64,000 nucleotides of DNA from the NCBI GenBank assembly GCA_945862045.1, contig CAMAWR010000003.1, positions 1 through 64,000 on the forward strand. The letters run 5' to 3'. Every line of letters begins with the position of its first letter. Position 1 is the stretch's first letter. Positions 35,511 to 45,186 of this stretch are shown in pieces. Position numbers and translations under genes: made by a program. The notes below the pieces were generated by a model. The model made no database searches, was not told the origin of the DNA, and was given only the letters and a program-made list of their open reading frames with translations. The stretch is from Bifidobacterium breve. GTDB lineage: Bacteria; Actinomycetota; Acidimicrobiia; Acidimicrobiales; Ilumatobacteraceae.

Positions 35511-36854
35511 GTGGCCACACACCCCATTGAATTGAGCACCCGGGTCATCGATTCGGGTGTGGTCGATGAGCGACTCAATCGTGTGGATGGCAACATCTGG
35601 GAGCTCACCGACAATGTGGCAGTCGTCGAAAGTTTCAGCCACAGCATCGCCATCAACACTGGTGACGGGCTCGTGTGCTTTGATGCCTCGGGTGCTGCGA
35701 GCGGTGCGAAAGTAGTCGCCGCTCTTCGCACATGGTCGACTGCTGCTGTTTCACACTTGGTGTACACCCACGGCCACCTCGACCATGTCGGTGGCAGTGG
35801 CGCATTTCTTGCCGACGCCACGCAACGAGGCGACAAACGCCCGCTCGTGTTGAGCCACGAAGCCGTACTACCGCGTTTCGAGCGCTACACCGACATGTCG
35901 GATTTCAATAACTTGATCAATCGTCGACAGTTCGGTGGCATTAGCGCTGACTCAGGGTTGTCTATCGGCGCAGGTGAAATTGCACCAGCACCTGGCAATA
36001 ACCCGGCAGGTAACAACACCCAGCAATTCTTGCCAGCCGATGCCCTGATTCCAGATCAAACATTTCGAGACTCGATGTCACTCGTCGTGGGCGATGAGAC
36101 CATCGAGATGTACCACGATCGTGGTGAAACTGACGACCACTTGTGGGCATGGTTTCCGAAGAAGAAATGGATCGTGACGGGTGACTTCATCATCTGGAAC
36201 TTTCCCAACGCGGGCAATCCCCAAAAAGTGCAGCGCTACGCCGCGGAGTGGGCCCGGGCATTGCGTCGCATGGTGGCGATGGAACCGGAGTTGCTGTTGC
36301 CGGCGCATGGCCTGCCGATTGCCGGCAAAGAACGCATCGCGATGGTGCTCGGTGAAATAGCAAGTGCGCTCGAGTCGCTGGTGACCCAAGTGATACAGAT
36401 GATGAATGACGGCGCCACGTTGGATGCAATCATCCACACCGTGAAAGTGCCAGAGGCGGTGCTGGCCAAGCCGTACTTGCGGCCGTTGTATGACGAACCC
36501 GAGTTCGTTGTGCGCGGCATCTGGCGAATGTATGGCGGCTGGTGGGACGGTGCAGCATCACGCTTGAAGCCCGCCCCCGATGCAGTACTCGGAAAAGAGA
36601 TTGCAGCACTCGCTGGTGGAGCAGACGTGTTGATTGCGCGCGCCAAAGGTGTCGCCGAAGATGGCGATATGCGACTGGCCTGCCACCTCGCTGACTTTGC
36701 CGGCTGGGCGGCACCAGATGACCCGACGATTCATGCACGACGTGCCGAGATTTATGAACTACGGCGTAAACAAGAAATGTCACTGATGAGCAAGGGCATT
36801 TATCGCGCAGCAGCCCGCGAATCTGAAGTTGTCGTCAAGCGACACGGCGGCTGA
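35511..36854 (+). CDS. Metallo-beta-lactamase-fold hydrolase with alkylsulfatase-like dimerisation region
   Basis: 447 aa, GTG start at 35511. The dinuclear-metal motif THGHLDHVGG (HxHxDH) at about residue 85, later HDRGETDDHLWAWFP and ITGDF-like VTGDFIIWN, and LLPAHGLPI give the remaining His/Asp ligands. The C-terminal ~150 residues (ALESLVTQVIQMMNDGATLD, then helices to GGWWDGAASRLKP) resemble the alkyl-sulfatase (SdsA1) dimerisation domain. It lacks a signal peptide, so it should be cytoplasmic. Sulfatase, lactonase or thioesterase activity are all possible; the SCP2-like C-terminal domain of SdsA1 is absent. Confidence 0.85.
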   Translation: MATHPIELSTRVIDSGVVDERLNRVDGNIWELTDNVAVVESFSHSIAINTGDGLVCFDASGAASGAKVVAALRTWSTAAVSHLVYTHGHLDHVGGSGAFLADATQRGDKRPLVLSHEAVLPRFERYTDMSDFNNLINRRQFGGISADSGLSIGAGEIAPAPGNNPAGNNTQQFLPADALIPDQTFRDSMSLVVGDETIEMYHDRGETDDHLWAWFPKKKWIVTGDFIIWNFPNAGNPQKVQRYAAEWARALRRMVAMEPELLLPAHGLPIAGKERIAMVLGEIASALESLVTQVIQMMNDGATLDAIIHTVKVPEAVLAKPYLRPLYDEPEFVVRGIWRMYGGWWDGAASRLKPAPDAVLGKEIAALAGGADVLIARAKGVAEDGDMRLACHLADFAGWAAPDDPTIHARRAEIYELRRKQEMSLMSKGIYRAAARESEVVVKRHGG

Positions 36855-36856
36855 CA

Positions 36857-38302
36857 TTGGCGCTTGCCCGGGCAGTGCTGACATCTCTTTCAGTGCGTGA
36901 CCGTGTCACATGGCTGGTGCATACGGTGCTGGTGGCGGCACTTATCTGGAATCATGAACCGTGGCGCGACGAACTACAGGCCTGGTCGATAGCGGGTGCC
37001 AGCAAGACACCATTTGATGTCTTTGCCAATACGCGATTGGAGGGTCGCCCACCTGGTTGGCAGCTGTTGCTGTGGCCATTTAGCCAGCTGACTTCATCTC
37101 CACGGATGATGCAGCTCATTGCCTTTGTCGTGGGGGCAGTGGCCGTGTGGTGGTGGTTGCGAATAGCGACCCTTGACTGGCGCTTGAAAGCAGTGGTGCT
37201 CTTCGGTTTCTATTTCACTGGGGGCTACATCGTGCACGCCAGAGATTATGTTCTGTCGTTTCTTGTTTTGATGGCAGCCGTGGCGGTGTATGCGCGACGT
37301 GGTGTGGGAATGCAGCTGACCGTGGTGTTGTGTATTTTGGCCTTTGTCAATGCATTTTCGTTGGCAATGGCGGCAGCATTCGTGGCTGCGGCGTGGCTGC
37401 CTGAGTTATTCGGGCTGTTACGCAGCAATGCGCGTCGACGACGATTAGTCATTGGTTCACTGGCGATATGCACTGCATGGTTTGCATGGGCGGCATACCT
37501 CACCTACCCCACAGCTGACAATCAATTCGTCGTGGGTCAATACAAGGGGTTTGGTCGTGCACTGACCCGATCATTCATCCCGCTCGACTACGAAACTGCG
37601 TGGTTGCAACGCATCGACAACTTTGTGGCTGGTGTATTGCTCGTGGCGGTACTTGCATTTGCCTGGTCACGGTCGCGGGTGGCATTTACGTTCGTGGTGA
37701 TGTCGATGGCGATGCTGCTCTACAACCTCACCTACGGTTACGGCGATTATTGGTGGCACTTTGGTAATTCAGCATTTATCACTTTTGCCGCCGCGTGCTT
37801 TCCTGGGCGCGACCAACGACGCATGCGTGGGTCACGACTTGCTGCCAACTTCGGCATGGTTGGCTTGGTCGTGATTGCACTCGTCAATTTGGCAGCCACC
37901 CGGTTTGGCGCCGGGCCCGAGGTGTACACGACGCGACCATATTCAATGACACTGCCCGCCGCACAACAAATTCGGGAGTTGTGCCCCGACTGCACCATCA
38001 TCGTCGACTGGGATGCAATTGGGGCCGGCATCTCGGCGCAGCTCGACGGTCGTGAGTTGTATTACCTCAACCGTGGCGAGTTCGGAACATTTGCAAAATT
38101 CTCAAAAACAAATATTGCACCCACTTGGGAAGATGGGCTCAAGGCACTCGCCCGATTTGACCGACCTTTGCTCATTCAGACCGTCTTCATGACGGGGCCA
38201 GCACCAAACGACCTGGAACTGATCGGTATGCACCTTGATGGCACCCAAGACCAGAACCTGATCTGGCAGTGGTCGGCTAAGCGGATTGTTCCGGACGACT
38301 AA
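36857..38302 (+). CDS. Multi-spanning membrane protein, possible GT-C glycosyltransferase
   Basis: 481 aa, TTG start at 36857 or GTG at 36875. About 9-10 hydrophobic segments span residues 15-360, and a soluble C-terminal domain of about 110 residues follows. The first extracytoplasmic loop has WRDELQAW with an acidic pair, the position of the catalytic Asp in GT-C/GT39-like transferases. No family assigned with confidence. It starts 2 bp after the MBL hydrolase stop, so the two are likely cotranscribed. The function may be transfer of a sugar from a lipid carrier to a surface molecule; this is inference. Confidence 0.65.
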   Translation: MALARAVLTSLSVRDRVTWLVHTVLVAALIWNHEPWRDELQAWSIAGASKTPFDVFANTRLEGRPPGWQLLLWPFSQLTSSPRMMQLIAFVVGAVAVWWWLRIATLDWRLKAVVLFGFYFTGGYIVHARDYVLSFLVLMAAVAVYARRGVGMQLTVVLCILAFVNAFSLAMAAAFVAAAWLPELFGLLRSNARRRRLVIGSLAICTAWFAWAAYLTYPTADNQFVVGQYKGFGRALTRSFIPLDYETAWLQRIDNFVAGVLLVAVLAFAWSRSRVAFTFVVMSMAMLLYNLTYGYGDYWWHFGNSAFITFAAACFPGRDQRRMRGSRLAANFGMVGLVVIALVNLAATRFGAGPEVYTTRPYSMTLPAAQQIRELCPDCTIIVDWDAIGAGISAQLDGRELYYLNRGEFGTFAKFSKTNIAPTWEDGLKALARFDRPLLIQTVFMTGPAPNDLELIGMHLDGTQDQNLIWQWSAKRIVPDD

Positions 38303-39123
38303 GCGACATCAGTAGACGCGGGCTCGAGTGCGTCGGATGACGTTTGCTCGAGTGCGTCGGATGACGTTTGCTCGAGCAGCGGTGCAGTCATTCGAGACCA
38401 ACGACACCAGCCACAGTTGGGTGCCGAACGTGGCATCGTGGGCCGGGTGATGAGCCTGACGGCGTTGGCCACGAAATTGAGGAACACCTCGTCGTTGCGC
38501 TCGACTTCAACCCACACCGCTGATGTTCGATAGGCGTAACGCTTGGCGGTGCCGTGTTTGGCGGCGCGATTTGGCAGCTCGATCATGTCATCGGGCGGAA
38601 AACAAATGAGGCCCAACCGCGACACGGGGGCCAGCGGCAACGCATCGCCAGCCGGACGCTCGAGCGCAATGGCATAAGCATGCAACTGGCGGCCGTACAG
38701 GTCGCTTGCCCCTTCGCCAGGTGACGACGTTTTGAAATCGCACACGCCATATCCGGCCCGTGAAAAGTTGAGGATGGTGTCGGTTTCACCGCCGAATTGC
38801 ACGCGGTACGAAGTGCCCGGCAAGGCGATGGCCTCGGAACGCACCCGCTTGCCACGTTCGATGACCCCAGCGGGAAGGGATTTTTTGATGTCTTTGACCG
38901 AATGGCCGACGAAAAAGTCTTTCTGAGCATTGTCGAGTGCGCCGAACACCTTGGGAAACGCCGTCGCGGGCCGTGGGCGGCCGTTGTAGTGGTGCCAGAA
39001 ACATGCCGGACACTCGTCGTGCAGAAACGTGAGTGACGAGGGGCTGAGTTTGATGATGCCCGCCGCCAGGTCAGCCTGGCGGCGTTGGGCAGTGGTGGGG
39101 CGGTTGGTTTTTTGCGTCGTCAT
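38299..39123 (-). CDS. PD-(D/E)XK nuclease (RecB/Cas4-like, stand-alone)
   Basis: 274 aa from ATG at 39123; the open frame continues into a tRNA, so an earlier start is rejected. IKLSPSSLTFLHDECPACFW contains the N-terminal CPxC pair and RecB-like N-terminal helix. VQFGGETDTILNF supplies the acidic residue and YGVCDFKTSS the D-x-K catalytic core. A second Cys pair, NCGWCRW, lies near the C-terminus, so a Cys4 cluster (Fe-S or Zn) is possible, as in AddB/Cas4 relatives. The tail carries two 8-residue tandem repeats (EQTSSDAL). No CRISPR genes are near. A DNA repair or recombination role is likely. Confidence 0.82.
   Translation of the reverse strand: MTTQKTNRPTTAQRRQADLAAGIIKLSPSSLTFLHDECPACFWHHYNGRPRPATAFPKVFGALDNAQKDFFVGHSVKDIKKSLPAGVIERGKRVRSEAIALPGTSYRVQFGGETDTILNFSRAGYGVCDFKTSSPGEGASDLYGRQLHAYAIALERPAGDALPLAPVSRLGLICFPPDDMIELPNRAAKHGTAKRYAYRTSAVWVEVERNDEVFLNFVANAVRLITRPTMPRSAPNCGWCRWSRMTAPLLEQTSSDALEQTSSDALEPASTDVA
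38323..38376 (+). repeat. 24-bp tandem repeat in nuclease gene tail
   Basis: Two exact 24-bp units (38323-38346, 38347-38370) plus the first 6 bp of a third (CTCGAG, 38371-38376). They encode the EQTSSDAL repeat in the low-complexity C-terminus of the nuclease at 38299. In-frame unit length means copy number can change without a frameshift. Confidence 0.85.
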
Positions 39124-39158
39124 CGTGAATATGACGGTACGCAAGGGGTGTAATGGAG

Positions 39159-39232
39159 TGGGCGTGACGGGACTCGAACCCGGGACCTCCACCATGTCAA
39201 GGTGGCGCTCTAACCAACTGAGCTACACGCCC
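39159..39232 (-). tRNA. tRNA-Val(GAC)
   Basis: Complete cloverleaf on the minus strand: acceptor GGGCGTG/CACGCCC with discriminator A, D-arm, anticodon arm CCACC-TTGACAT-GGTGG (anticodon GAC, reads GUC), variable loop, T-arm CCGGG-TTCGAGT-CCCG. CCA is not encoded. It lies 36 bp before the nuclease gene start and 33 bp after hemW, on the same strand. Its sound T-arm contrasts with the damaged tRNA-Val(CAC) at 379-451. Confidence 0.95.
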
Positions 39233-39264
39233 GAAAGCACCGCCAGCCTACACGCGCAGCTGTA

Positions 39265-40362
39265 CTACACACGCAGGCGCAGTGCCACCTCGTTGGCCAG
39301 CAACCGACCAGCGCGCGTGAGCACGAGACGATCACCGACATGCTGCACCAAGTCCCCCATGTCGTCGATGTCAACGGGGTCAAGGGCTGCCACCGGCACA
39401 CCATTGCGGGTGCGCAACTGCAACTGCAGACGTTCCAACGTGCGAGTTGCATCGTCGAGTTCTTCGTACGACGACTCAGCAGAACGGCCCGCCTCGATGA
39501 GCTCGTTGTAGCGATCGGGCGTGCGCACATTCCACGAACGGCGACCATTCATGTGTGCATGAGCGGCACTGCCAAAGCCCGCATAGTTGCCACCACTCCA
39601 ATACACGGCGTTGAGTTGGCATTCGTGGCCGGGTTTTGCCCAATTAGAGATTTCGTAGTTCGTATACCCCGCCGCAGCAAGCATGTCGTCGACGGCTTCG
39701 TATTTGTCGGCCTGATCATCGTCATCTGGGTGCCGGGCGGGCTGCTTGGCGAGCACCGTGCCGGCTTCGACCGTGAGGCCGTATGCCGAGATATGTGGCG
39801 CACCGAGGGCCACCACTTGCTGCACCGTCGCGACCCAATCGGCGAGCGACTCGCCTGCCCCGCCATAGATGATGTCGAGGTTGAACGAGGTAAAGCCAGC
39901 AGCCTTGATTGCAGCAACGGCATGAGCGATGTTGTCGGGCGAGTGGGTGCGACCGAGTGCAGCCAACACATGGGGCACCGACGACTGCATGCCGAGACTG
40001 ATTCGATTGACACCGATGGACTGGTAGATCTGCAGCATCTTGCCCGTGACGTCATCCGGGTTGCACTCGACGGTGAATTCAGCGTCATCATGCCGCGGAA
40101 TAGCCGCCAGTGCATGCACCAACGCCCGCGCATCAACGTGCGACGGCGTGCCGCCACCAACAAAAATCGACGACGCTTTAGGTAATGATGGTGCTGCCCG
40201 ATCGATTTCTGTGCGCAGCGCCACCAAATACTGCGACTCAAGGTGTGGTCTATCGGCAAACGTGGCGAACACGCAGTAATCGCACTTGTGCCGACAAAAC
40301 GGCACATGCACATACACCCCGAAGCCGATCTGGTCGGCCAGCGCGTGCGTCGACCAGGTCAT
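39265..40362 (-). CDS. hemW: Radical SAM heme chaperone HemW (coproporphyrinogen oxidase-like)
   Basis: 365 aa. HVPFCRHKCDYCVFATF carries the CxxxCxxC radical-SAM cluster motif, with the following Phe characteristic of HemW rather than HemN. GGGTPSHVDARALVHAL and the SAM-binding VECNPDDVTG follow. AYGLTVEAGTVLAK and HECQLNAVYWSGGNYAGFGSAAH are HemW-type segments. It probably inserts heme into respiratory proteins. It overlaps bldD by 4 nt (ATGA), so it is translationally coupled to a transcription regulator. Confidence 0.92.
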   Translation of the reverse strand: MTWSTHALADQIGFGVYVHVPFCRHKCDYCVFATFADRPHLESQYLVALRTEIDRAAPSLPKASSIFVGGGTPSHVDARALVHALAAIPRHDDAEFTVECNPDDVTGKMLQIYQSIGVNRISLGMQSSVPHVLAALGRTHSPDNIAHAVAAIKAAGFTSFNLDIIYGGAGESLADWVATVQQVVALGAPHISAYGLTVEAGTVLAKQPARHPDDDDQADKYEAVDDMLAAAGYTNYEISNWAKPGHECQLNAVYWSGGNYAGFGSAAHAHMNGRRSWNVRTPDRYNELIEAGRSAESSYEELDDATRTLERLQLQLRTRNGVPVAALDPVDIDDMGDLVQHVGDRLVLTRAGRLLANEVALRLRV

Positions 40363-40895
40363 GCTTGGGGCGGCACGAACACAAGCCCGAGGCTCGCCAA
40401 ACGTGTGGGCACTTCGTCGACACTCACATCGAGCATCACCGCGATGGCACGAATGTCATGGGCGCGCACGGTGATGACCTTGCCGTTGAAATCTTGGCGC
40501 TGAATCTGAATCATGCGTAGCAGTTTTTCGAGCATCGAAAACTGTGGGCCCTGCATTTGGCTCAACTTGGCGACGTCGATTCGCAACTTGCCCTGCGGCG
40601 CAGTCGCCGAGCCCGGCTCGACACGCAATGGGTCACGCGGCAACAACTGGTCGACGCCCACGTCATAGACACGGGCGAGTCGTTCAAGGCGTGGCACCGA
40701 TATTGCGCGCTCGCCGCGTTCGTAGGCACCGAGCACCGACGCTTTGAACTCGTCATTGGAGCGCGTCTCGACGTCGCCGAGTGACATGTTCTTTTGCAGG
40801 CGAATCGAGCGCAAGCGTTCACCGACCAGCCGCGAGAATGCCGACGACGCTGCATCGTCGCTCGTGCTGTCGTCGCTTGTGCCGCTGTTAGCCAT
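40359..40895 (-). CDS. bldD: BldD-like transcription regulator with c-di-GMP signature
   Basis: 178 aa. The Ser/Asp-rich N-terminus is followed by an XRE-type HTH (about residues 24-85: LRSIRLQKNMSLGDVE, YERGERAISVPRLERLARVYDVGVDQLLP). The C-terminal domain contains RQD (133-135), eight residues, then RAHD (144-147), which exactly matches the RxD-x8-RxxD motif that binds c-di-GMP in Streptomyces BldD. In Streptomyces a c-di-GMP tetramer drives dimerisation and repression of developmental genes. This organism's morphology is unknown. Cotranscribed with rsmE upstream (2-bp gap) and hemW downstream (4-nt overlap). Confidence 0.9.
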   Translation of the reverse strand: MANSGTSDDSTSDDAASSAFSRLVGERLRSIRLQKNMSLGDVETRSNDEFKASVLGAYERGERAISVPRLERLARVYDVGVDQLLPRDPLRVEPGSATAPQGKLRIDVAKLSQMQGPQFSMLEKLLRMIQIQRQDFNGKVITVRAHDIRAIAVMLDVSVDEVPTRLASLGLVFVPPQA

Positions 40896-40897
40896 TG

Positions 40898-41599
40898 TTA
40901 CCTTCCGCTTGCGGTTGCGTTGCGCTGTGCAACCAGCAGTGTCGCCGCCACCAGTGTGGCAGTTTCGGCCCGCAAGACCGTGTCACCGAGGCACACGCGT
41001 GGGGTTGCAGCCAACAGTTCATCGTCGGCAAAACCACCCTCGGGCCCGACGACCACGAGCGACACACTTGGCGTCAGCGGGGCGCCATTCGGCTCAGCAA
41101 CCACGGCACCTGCCCGCGCACACACGTCACGCAGCGACACCAGACCCACGATGTTTGGCAACCACACACGTCGAGACTGCATGGCAGCCTCGCGGGCCAC
41201 CACCCGCAATTTGCGCAGCTGTTTGTCGGCATCAGACCAACGCACCACCGATCGTTGCGTTGGGGCGAGCATGACAATCTCGTCAATACCAATTTCCGTA
41301 AGTTTTTGTACCGCCCATTCGTTGCGGTCACCCTTCACCGGGGTGAACGCGACCGCGCACCGCTGCGCAGGGGCTGGCAGTGTGTGCACAGCGCCACCCG
41401 CGCCATCGGCGACCGCCAGATTGCCCTGCAACCACACACACGCCCGCCACTGGCCACGACCATCGCTCACCGTGACACTTTCGCCGTCACGCAGGCGCAA
41501 CACACGGGCCAGGTGATGGTCATCAGCACTGGAGAGCGCCGGCGATTCGATCTGGTCAACAAACACATGCGCAGCAGAGTGCCGCAGTGCGTCAATCAC
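40898..41599 (-). CDS. rsmE: 16S rRNA (uracil1498-N3)-methyltransferase
   Basis: 233 aa. SPOUT-family enzyme: [19 protein letters not shown] (PUA-like N-terminal domain), then [21 protein letters not shown], and the SAM knot [14 protein letters not shown], with [15 protein letters not shown] near the C-terminus. It methylates U1498 of 16S rRNA in the 30S subunit. Its ATG overlaps the dnaJ stop by 4 nt; the dnaJ-rsmE order is conserved in many bacteria. Confidence 0.94.
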   Translation of the reverse strand: MIDALRHSAAHVFVDQIESPALSSADDHHLARVLRLRDGESVTVSDGRGQWRACVWLQGNLAVADGAGGAVHTLPAPAQRCAVAFTPVKGDRNEWAVQKLTEIGIDEIVMLAPTQRSVVRWSDADKQLRKLRVVAREAAMQSRRVWLPNIVGLVSLRDVCARAGAVVAEPNGAPLTPSVSLVVVGPEGGFADDELLAATPRVCLGDTVLRAETATLVAATLLVAQRNATASGR

Positions 41600-42717
41600 G
41601 AAAATGCCGATTTGATTTTGGCGACGAGGCCTTCGTCGCTGATCGTCTCGCCGCGCAACTCGGCGAAGCGACGCAAGAGCTCGCGTTCTTCGCCGCTCAA
41701 CTTGGTTGGCACGGCGATGACCAAACGGGCCCGCAGGTTGCCGCGACCACGCGATCGACCGCCCGACCCGAGGCGTGGCACCCCGCGACCGCGCAATTCA
41801 AATTCGTGACCGTGCTGCACGCCAGCCGGCACCACCAGATGCTCGACACCATCCAGCGTTTCAAGGTCGAGTTCGGTGCCGAGGGCAGCCTGCACGATCG
41901 ACACCTGCACATTGGTGACGAGATCGTCGTCTTCACGGCGCCAAGCGTCGTGGGCTGCCACACGCAGGTGTACATACAGATCCCCCGCCCCGCCACCACG
42001 GGGCCCCACCGCGCCACGACCAGTAAGTCGCAGGGTTTGACCCGTGTCGACCCCGGCGGGCACCGCCACCGTGAAGTTGACTTCTTTGACGATGCGTCCG
42101 TCGCCACGACACGGAGCACAGGGCGAGTCGATGATTTGCCCAGCACCACTGCAACGCGGGCAGGCACTCGTGGTCACCATCTGGCCGAGCACACTTTGGC
42201 GCACCCGTCGCACTTGACCAACACCACGGCATTCAGCACAGGTCGACGCCGCAGTGCCGCTCGCCGCACCCGAGCCGCGACAGTCATCGCACGCCACAGC
42301 GGTACGCAGACGAACTTCTTGTTGTGAACCGAACACTGCGTCGACGAACGAAACGTCGACCACCACTTCGAGGTCTTGCCCGCGTGGCGGCCCAGCCGGC
42401 TCAGCCCGGCCACCGAACGGTGAGCCACCACCAAAGAATGCATCCATGATGTTGCCGAAGCCGCCACCGAACGGGTCGCCACCACTCGCACCGCCAGTGC
42501 CACCGACTTCTCCGAAACGGTCGTAGCGACTGCGGGCTTCGTCGTTGCTCAGCACCTCGTACGCGTGCGACACCTGCTTGAAACGATCTTCGGCTGCTTT
42601 GTTGCCCGGATTTTTATCTGGGTGTAACTCGCGCGCCAGTTTGCGATAGGCACGCTTGATTTCATCGGCCGATGCCGTGCGGGCAATGCCGAGCACTTCG
42701 TAAAAGTCGGTGGACAT
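41596..42717 (-). CDS. dnaJ: Chaperone DnaJ
   Basis: 373 aa from ATG at 42717; an extension to 42750 lacks J-domain similarity. J-domain with ELHPDKNPG (HPD) at about 33-41, Gly-rich linker ([17 protein letters not shown]), four CxxCxGxG zinc repeats ([36 protein letters not shown]) at about 140-205, and C-terminal substrate domains. It is the DnaK cochaperone. It follows hrcA by 7 bp in the hrcA-dnaJ arrangement, so HrcA likely controls it; no CIRCE element was found upstream. Confidence 0.95.
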   Translation of the reverse strand: MSTDFYEVLGIARTASADEIKRAYRKLARELHPDKNPGNKAAEDRFKQVSHAYEVLSNDEARSRYDRFGEVGGTGGASGGDPFGGGFGNIMDAFFGGGSPFGGRAEPAGPPRGQDLEVVVDVSFVDAVFGSQQEVRLRTAVACDDCRGSGAASGTAASTCAECRGVGQVRRVRQSVLGQMVTTSACPRCSGAGQIIDSPCAPCRGDGRIVKEVNFTVAVPAGVDTGQTLRLTGRGAVGPRGGGAGDLYVHLRVAAHDAWRREDDDLVTNVQVSIVQAALGTELDLETLDGVEHLVVPAGVQHGHEFELRGRGVPRLGSGGRSRGRGNLRARLVIAVPTKLSGEERELLRRFAELRGETISDEGLVAKIKSAFS

Positions 42718-42724
42718 GCGTCGA

Positions 42725-43768
42725 TCAGCCTTCGGTGAGGCGGCGACCAAGGCGGTTGCTCACCACTTCGACGGTGGCGAGTGCGGCCGGATAATTCATG
42801 CGGGTGGGGCCAAGCACACCGACACTGCCAACTATTTCACCATCACGCACGACCGGAGCCAGCACGACCGAGCACACACTGAGCGACTCGACACCCGTTT
42901 CGGCACCAATCGCCACGCTCACACCCCGCTGCAACATGTCGCGCACCAGCGACACCACCACGTATTGCTGTTCCAACGCCTCAAGCACCGAGTGCACCAC
43001 TTCGACTGCGTCGAACGATGTGGTGAGACTGGCAGTGCCGCCGACGAACACACTGTCGCGCCCATGCTTGCCCGATAGCGCGACGATCGCGCGACCGACG
43101 AGCACTTCAACCTCGTGATCGATGCCAGTATCAAAGCCCACCGCACTGCGAGGCACGAACGTAGTGGTATTCAACGCCTGGCCAACCAGGGTTTCACCCA
43201 GGCGGGCATTGACAAGGGCAATCTGCATCTCGCTGGGGGCGACCGAGAATTCAATTTGCTCGCTTTCAATGTCGCCATTTGACAACACCGCCACGACCGT
43301 GCCGAGGCGATCGCTGAGCGACACCACATGGGCCGAGCGCACGACTGCCTCGGCCACCGACGGGCCGGTGACCACTGCTGCATAGTTGGTGAGTTGGGCC
43401 AACAACAACGAGGTGCGGTGCAACGTTTCTTCGAGACGACAGTGGGCCGAGTCAAAAAAATCACCGAGACGTTGACTGTTGACGACATCGAGTTGACCGG
43501 CATTGGCTACATCGGTCGACGTGAGATGGTCGACATAGAGGCGATAACCCTTGTCGGTAGGCACACGCCCGGCCGACGTGTGTGGCTGCACCAAATATCC
43601 GTCTGCTTCGAGCGCCGCCATGTCGTTGCGAATCGTCGCCGCCGACACCGAAACGCCTGGCAAGGCAGCGATGTGGCTCGAACCAACGGGCTGACCCGCT
43701 GCCACGTAATGCTCGATCACCCTGCGGAGTACGGCGATTCTGCGGTCATCAACACCATTTGTAGCCAT
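42725..43768 (-). CDS. hrcA: Heat-inducible transcription repressor HrcA
   Basis: 347 aa from ATG at 43768. N-terminal winged helix [20 protein letters not shown] and [18 protein letters not shown], then [18 protein letters not shown], are diagnostic. The C-terminal domain includes the GAF-like part ending [18 protein letters not shown]. It represses heat-shock genes through CIRCE (TTAGCACTC-N9-GAGTGCTAA); no such repeat is visible in 43769-43822, so autoregulation may not be direct, or its targets are elsewhere. Confidence 0.95.
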   Translation of the reverse strand: MATNGVDDRRIAVLRRVIEHYVAAGQPVGSSHIAALPGVSVSAATIRNDMAALEADGYLVQPHTSAGRVPTDKGYRLYVDHLTSTDVANAGQLDVVNSQRLGDFFDSAHCRLEETLHRTSLLLAQLTNYAAVVTGPSVAEAVVRSAHVVSLSDRLGTVVAVLSNGDIESEQIEFSVAPSEMQIALVNARLGETLVGQALNTTTFVPRSAVGFDTGIDHEVEVLVGRAIVALSGKHGRDSVFVGGTASLTTSFDAVEVVHSVLEALEQQYVVVSLVRDMLQRGVSVAIGAETGVESLSVCSVVLAPVVRDGEIVGSVGVLGPTRMNYPAALATVEVVSNRLGRRLTEG

Positions 43769-43822
43769 CGTCGTGCCACCAAGGCTACTGAGCACAGGCG
43801 GGCAGTCTGAGCCGAGCGGCGA

Positions 43823-45178
43823 TTATTTGCCGGTGACCACTTTGTAGCGGCGCAACGATTCGTCGCGCTCGGCTTTGTGCTCGACCATTGGCGCAACATA
43901 TCCCTTTGGTAAGCCAGCGGGGTTGTCGTTGGGGGCATGCACGAACTTGTCGGGTACGCCGGCGAGTTCGGGCACCCACGTGCGCACATATGCACCGCTC
44001 GGGTCGAACTTTTCTGCCTGCAGCAGCGGGTTGAAGATGCGAAAGTACGGTGCGGCATCCGTGCCGGTGCCGGCAGTCCACTGCCAGCCGTGATTGTTCG
44101 ACGCAATGTCGCCGTCAACGAGTTGCTGCATGAAGAACTTGGCACCCCACTGCCATGGCAGGTGCAGATCTTTGACCAAGAAACTCGCCACGATCATGCG
44201 CACGCGATTGTGCATCCAACCGGTGGCCAACATCTGTCGCATGCCGGCGTCAACGATCGGGTATCCCGTTTGCCCGGCGCACCACGCGGCAAAACGTTGC
44301 TTGGCGCGCGCGTCGGTGTCGACTGGCAGCGCCTCCATTTTTGGCTGCAGATTCTTCCACGTGGTGTGGGGTTGATGGTGCAGCACATCGGCGTAAAAAT
44401 CGCGCCAGCACAGTTCGCTGCGATACACATCATGGTGCGGGTCTGGGCGCAACTCGGCGAGCAACTGTCGCGGATGCAACACACCAAACCGCAGATACGG
44501 CGACAATTTGCTCGACCCGTCGATGGCGGGGGCATTGCGTTCTTCTTTGTAACGACTCAACGCATCACCAGCGAAATGCTCCCAGCGTGCCCACGCAGCC
44601 TCTTCACCGGCTGGCGGGAGCTCGGCAGTGAGTTGCGGGTCGGCCGGAATACCGTCGCACTTCACTTCGGGGGCACCACGGAAGTTCATCGATGTGGGGG
44701 CCGGCAGTGGCGCGGGCCAACCATGCCCGACCCAGACGCGAGAAAATGGTGTGAAGACCGCGAATGGGCGGCCATCTGATTTGCGTATCGTGCCGGGGTT
44801 GACGGCGTAGGGCGAGCCGACCGCGACGAGCTCGACTTTCATCGCTGTCAGGCGGGCGGCGACCTCGGTATCGCGTTGCGAGCCATACGGCCCGAAGTCA
44901 GAACTCATGAACACTTTGTCGGCGCCGACTTCGGCGGCGAATCGTGGCACGATATCGAGTGGGTCGCCGTGACGCACGACAAGGGCGCGGTTCATCGAGC
45001 CGTCGAGTGCCCGAATGTTGCGCAACAAGAAGGCGAACCGTGCCGCCCCGGAGCGCTCGACGAAGAGTGGGTCCAAGACGAACAATGGTGTCGTGGTGCC
45101 GTGGGCAAGTGCGGCCAACAACGCCGGATGGTCAGCCAGGCGCAAGTCGCGACGAAACCAGATGATTGATGTACCCAT
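43823..45178 (-). CDS. phr: Deoxyribodipyrimidine photolyase
   Basis: 451 aa from ATG at 45178, with GGAGGT 9 nt upstream. IIWFRRDLRLADHPAL at the start is the photolyase domain; the FAD-binding C-terminal part includes RYKEERNAPAIDGSSKLSPYLRFG, WCAGQTGYPIVDAGMRQMLATGW and HNRVRMIVASFLVKDL, and the adenine site WQWTAGTGTDAAPYFRIF. It repairs cyclobutane dimers with blue light, fitting a sunlit habitat. Placed 8 bp after an MFS gene and before hrcA, inside the conserved lepA-hrcA block. Confidence 0.95.
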   Translation of the reverse strand: MGTSIIWFRRDLRLADHPALLAALAHGTTTPLFVLDPLFVERSGAARFAFLLRNIRALDGSMNRALVVRHGDPLDIVPRFAAEVGADKVFMSSDFGPYGSQRDTEVAARLTAMKVELVAVGSPYAVNPGTIRKSDGRPFAVFTPFSRVWVGHGWPAPLPAPTSMNFRGAPEVKCDGIPADPQLTAELPPAGEEAAWARWEHFAGDALSRYKEERNAPAIDGSSKLSPYLRFGVLHPRQLLAELRPDPHHDVYRSELCWRDFYADVLHHQPHTTWKNLQPKMEALPVDTDARAKQRFAAWCAGQTGYPIVDAGMRQMLATGWMHNRVRMIVASFLVKDLHLPWQWGAKFFMQQLVDGDIASNNHGWQWTAGTGTDAAPYFRIFNPLLQAEKFDPSGAYVRTWVPELAGVPDKFVHAPNDNPAGLPKGYVAPMVEHKAERDESLRRYKVVTGK

Positions 45179-45186
45179 GGTTGGAA

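Noticed and set aside
43769-43822. CIRCE operator ahead of hrcA
   Set aside because: The spacer has no TTAGCACTC/GAGTGCTAA match.
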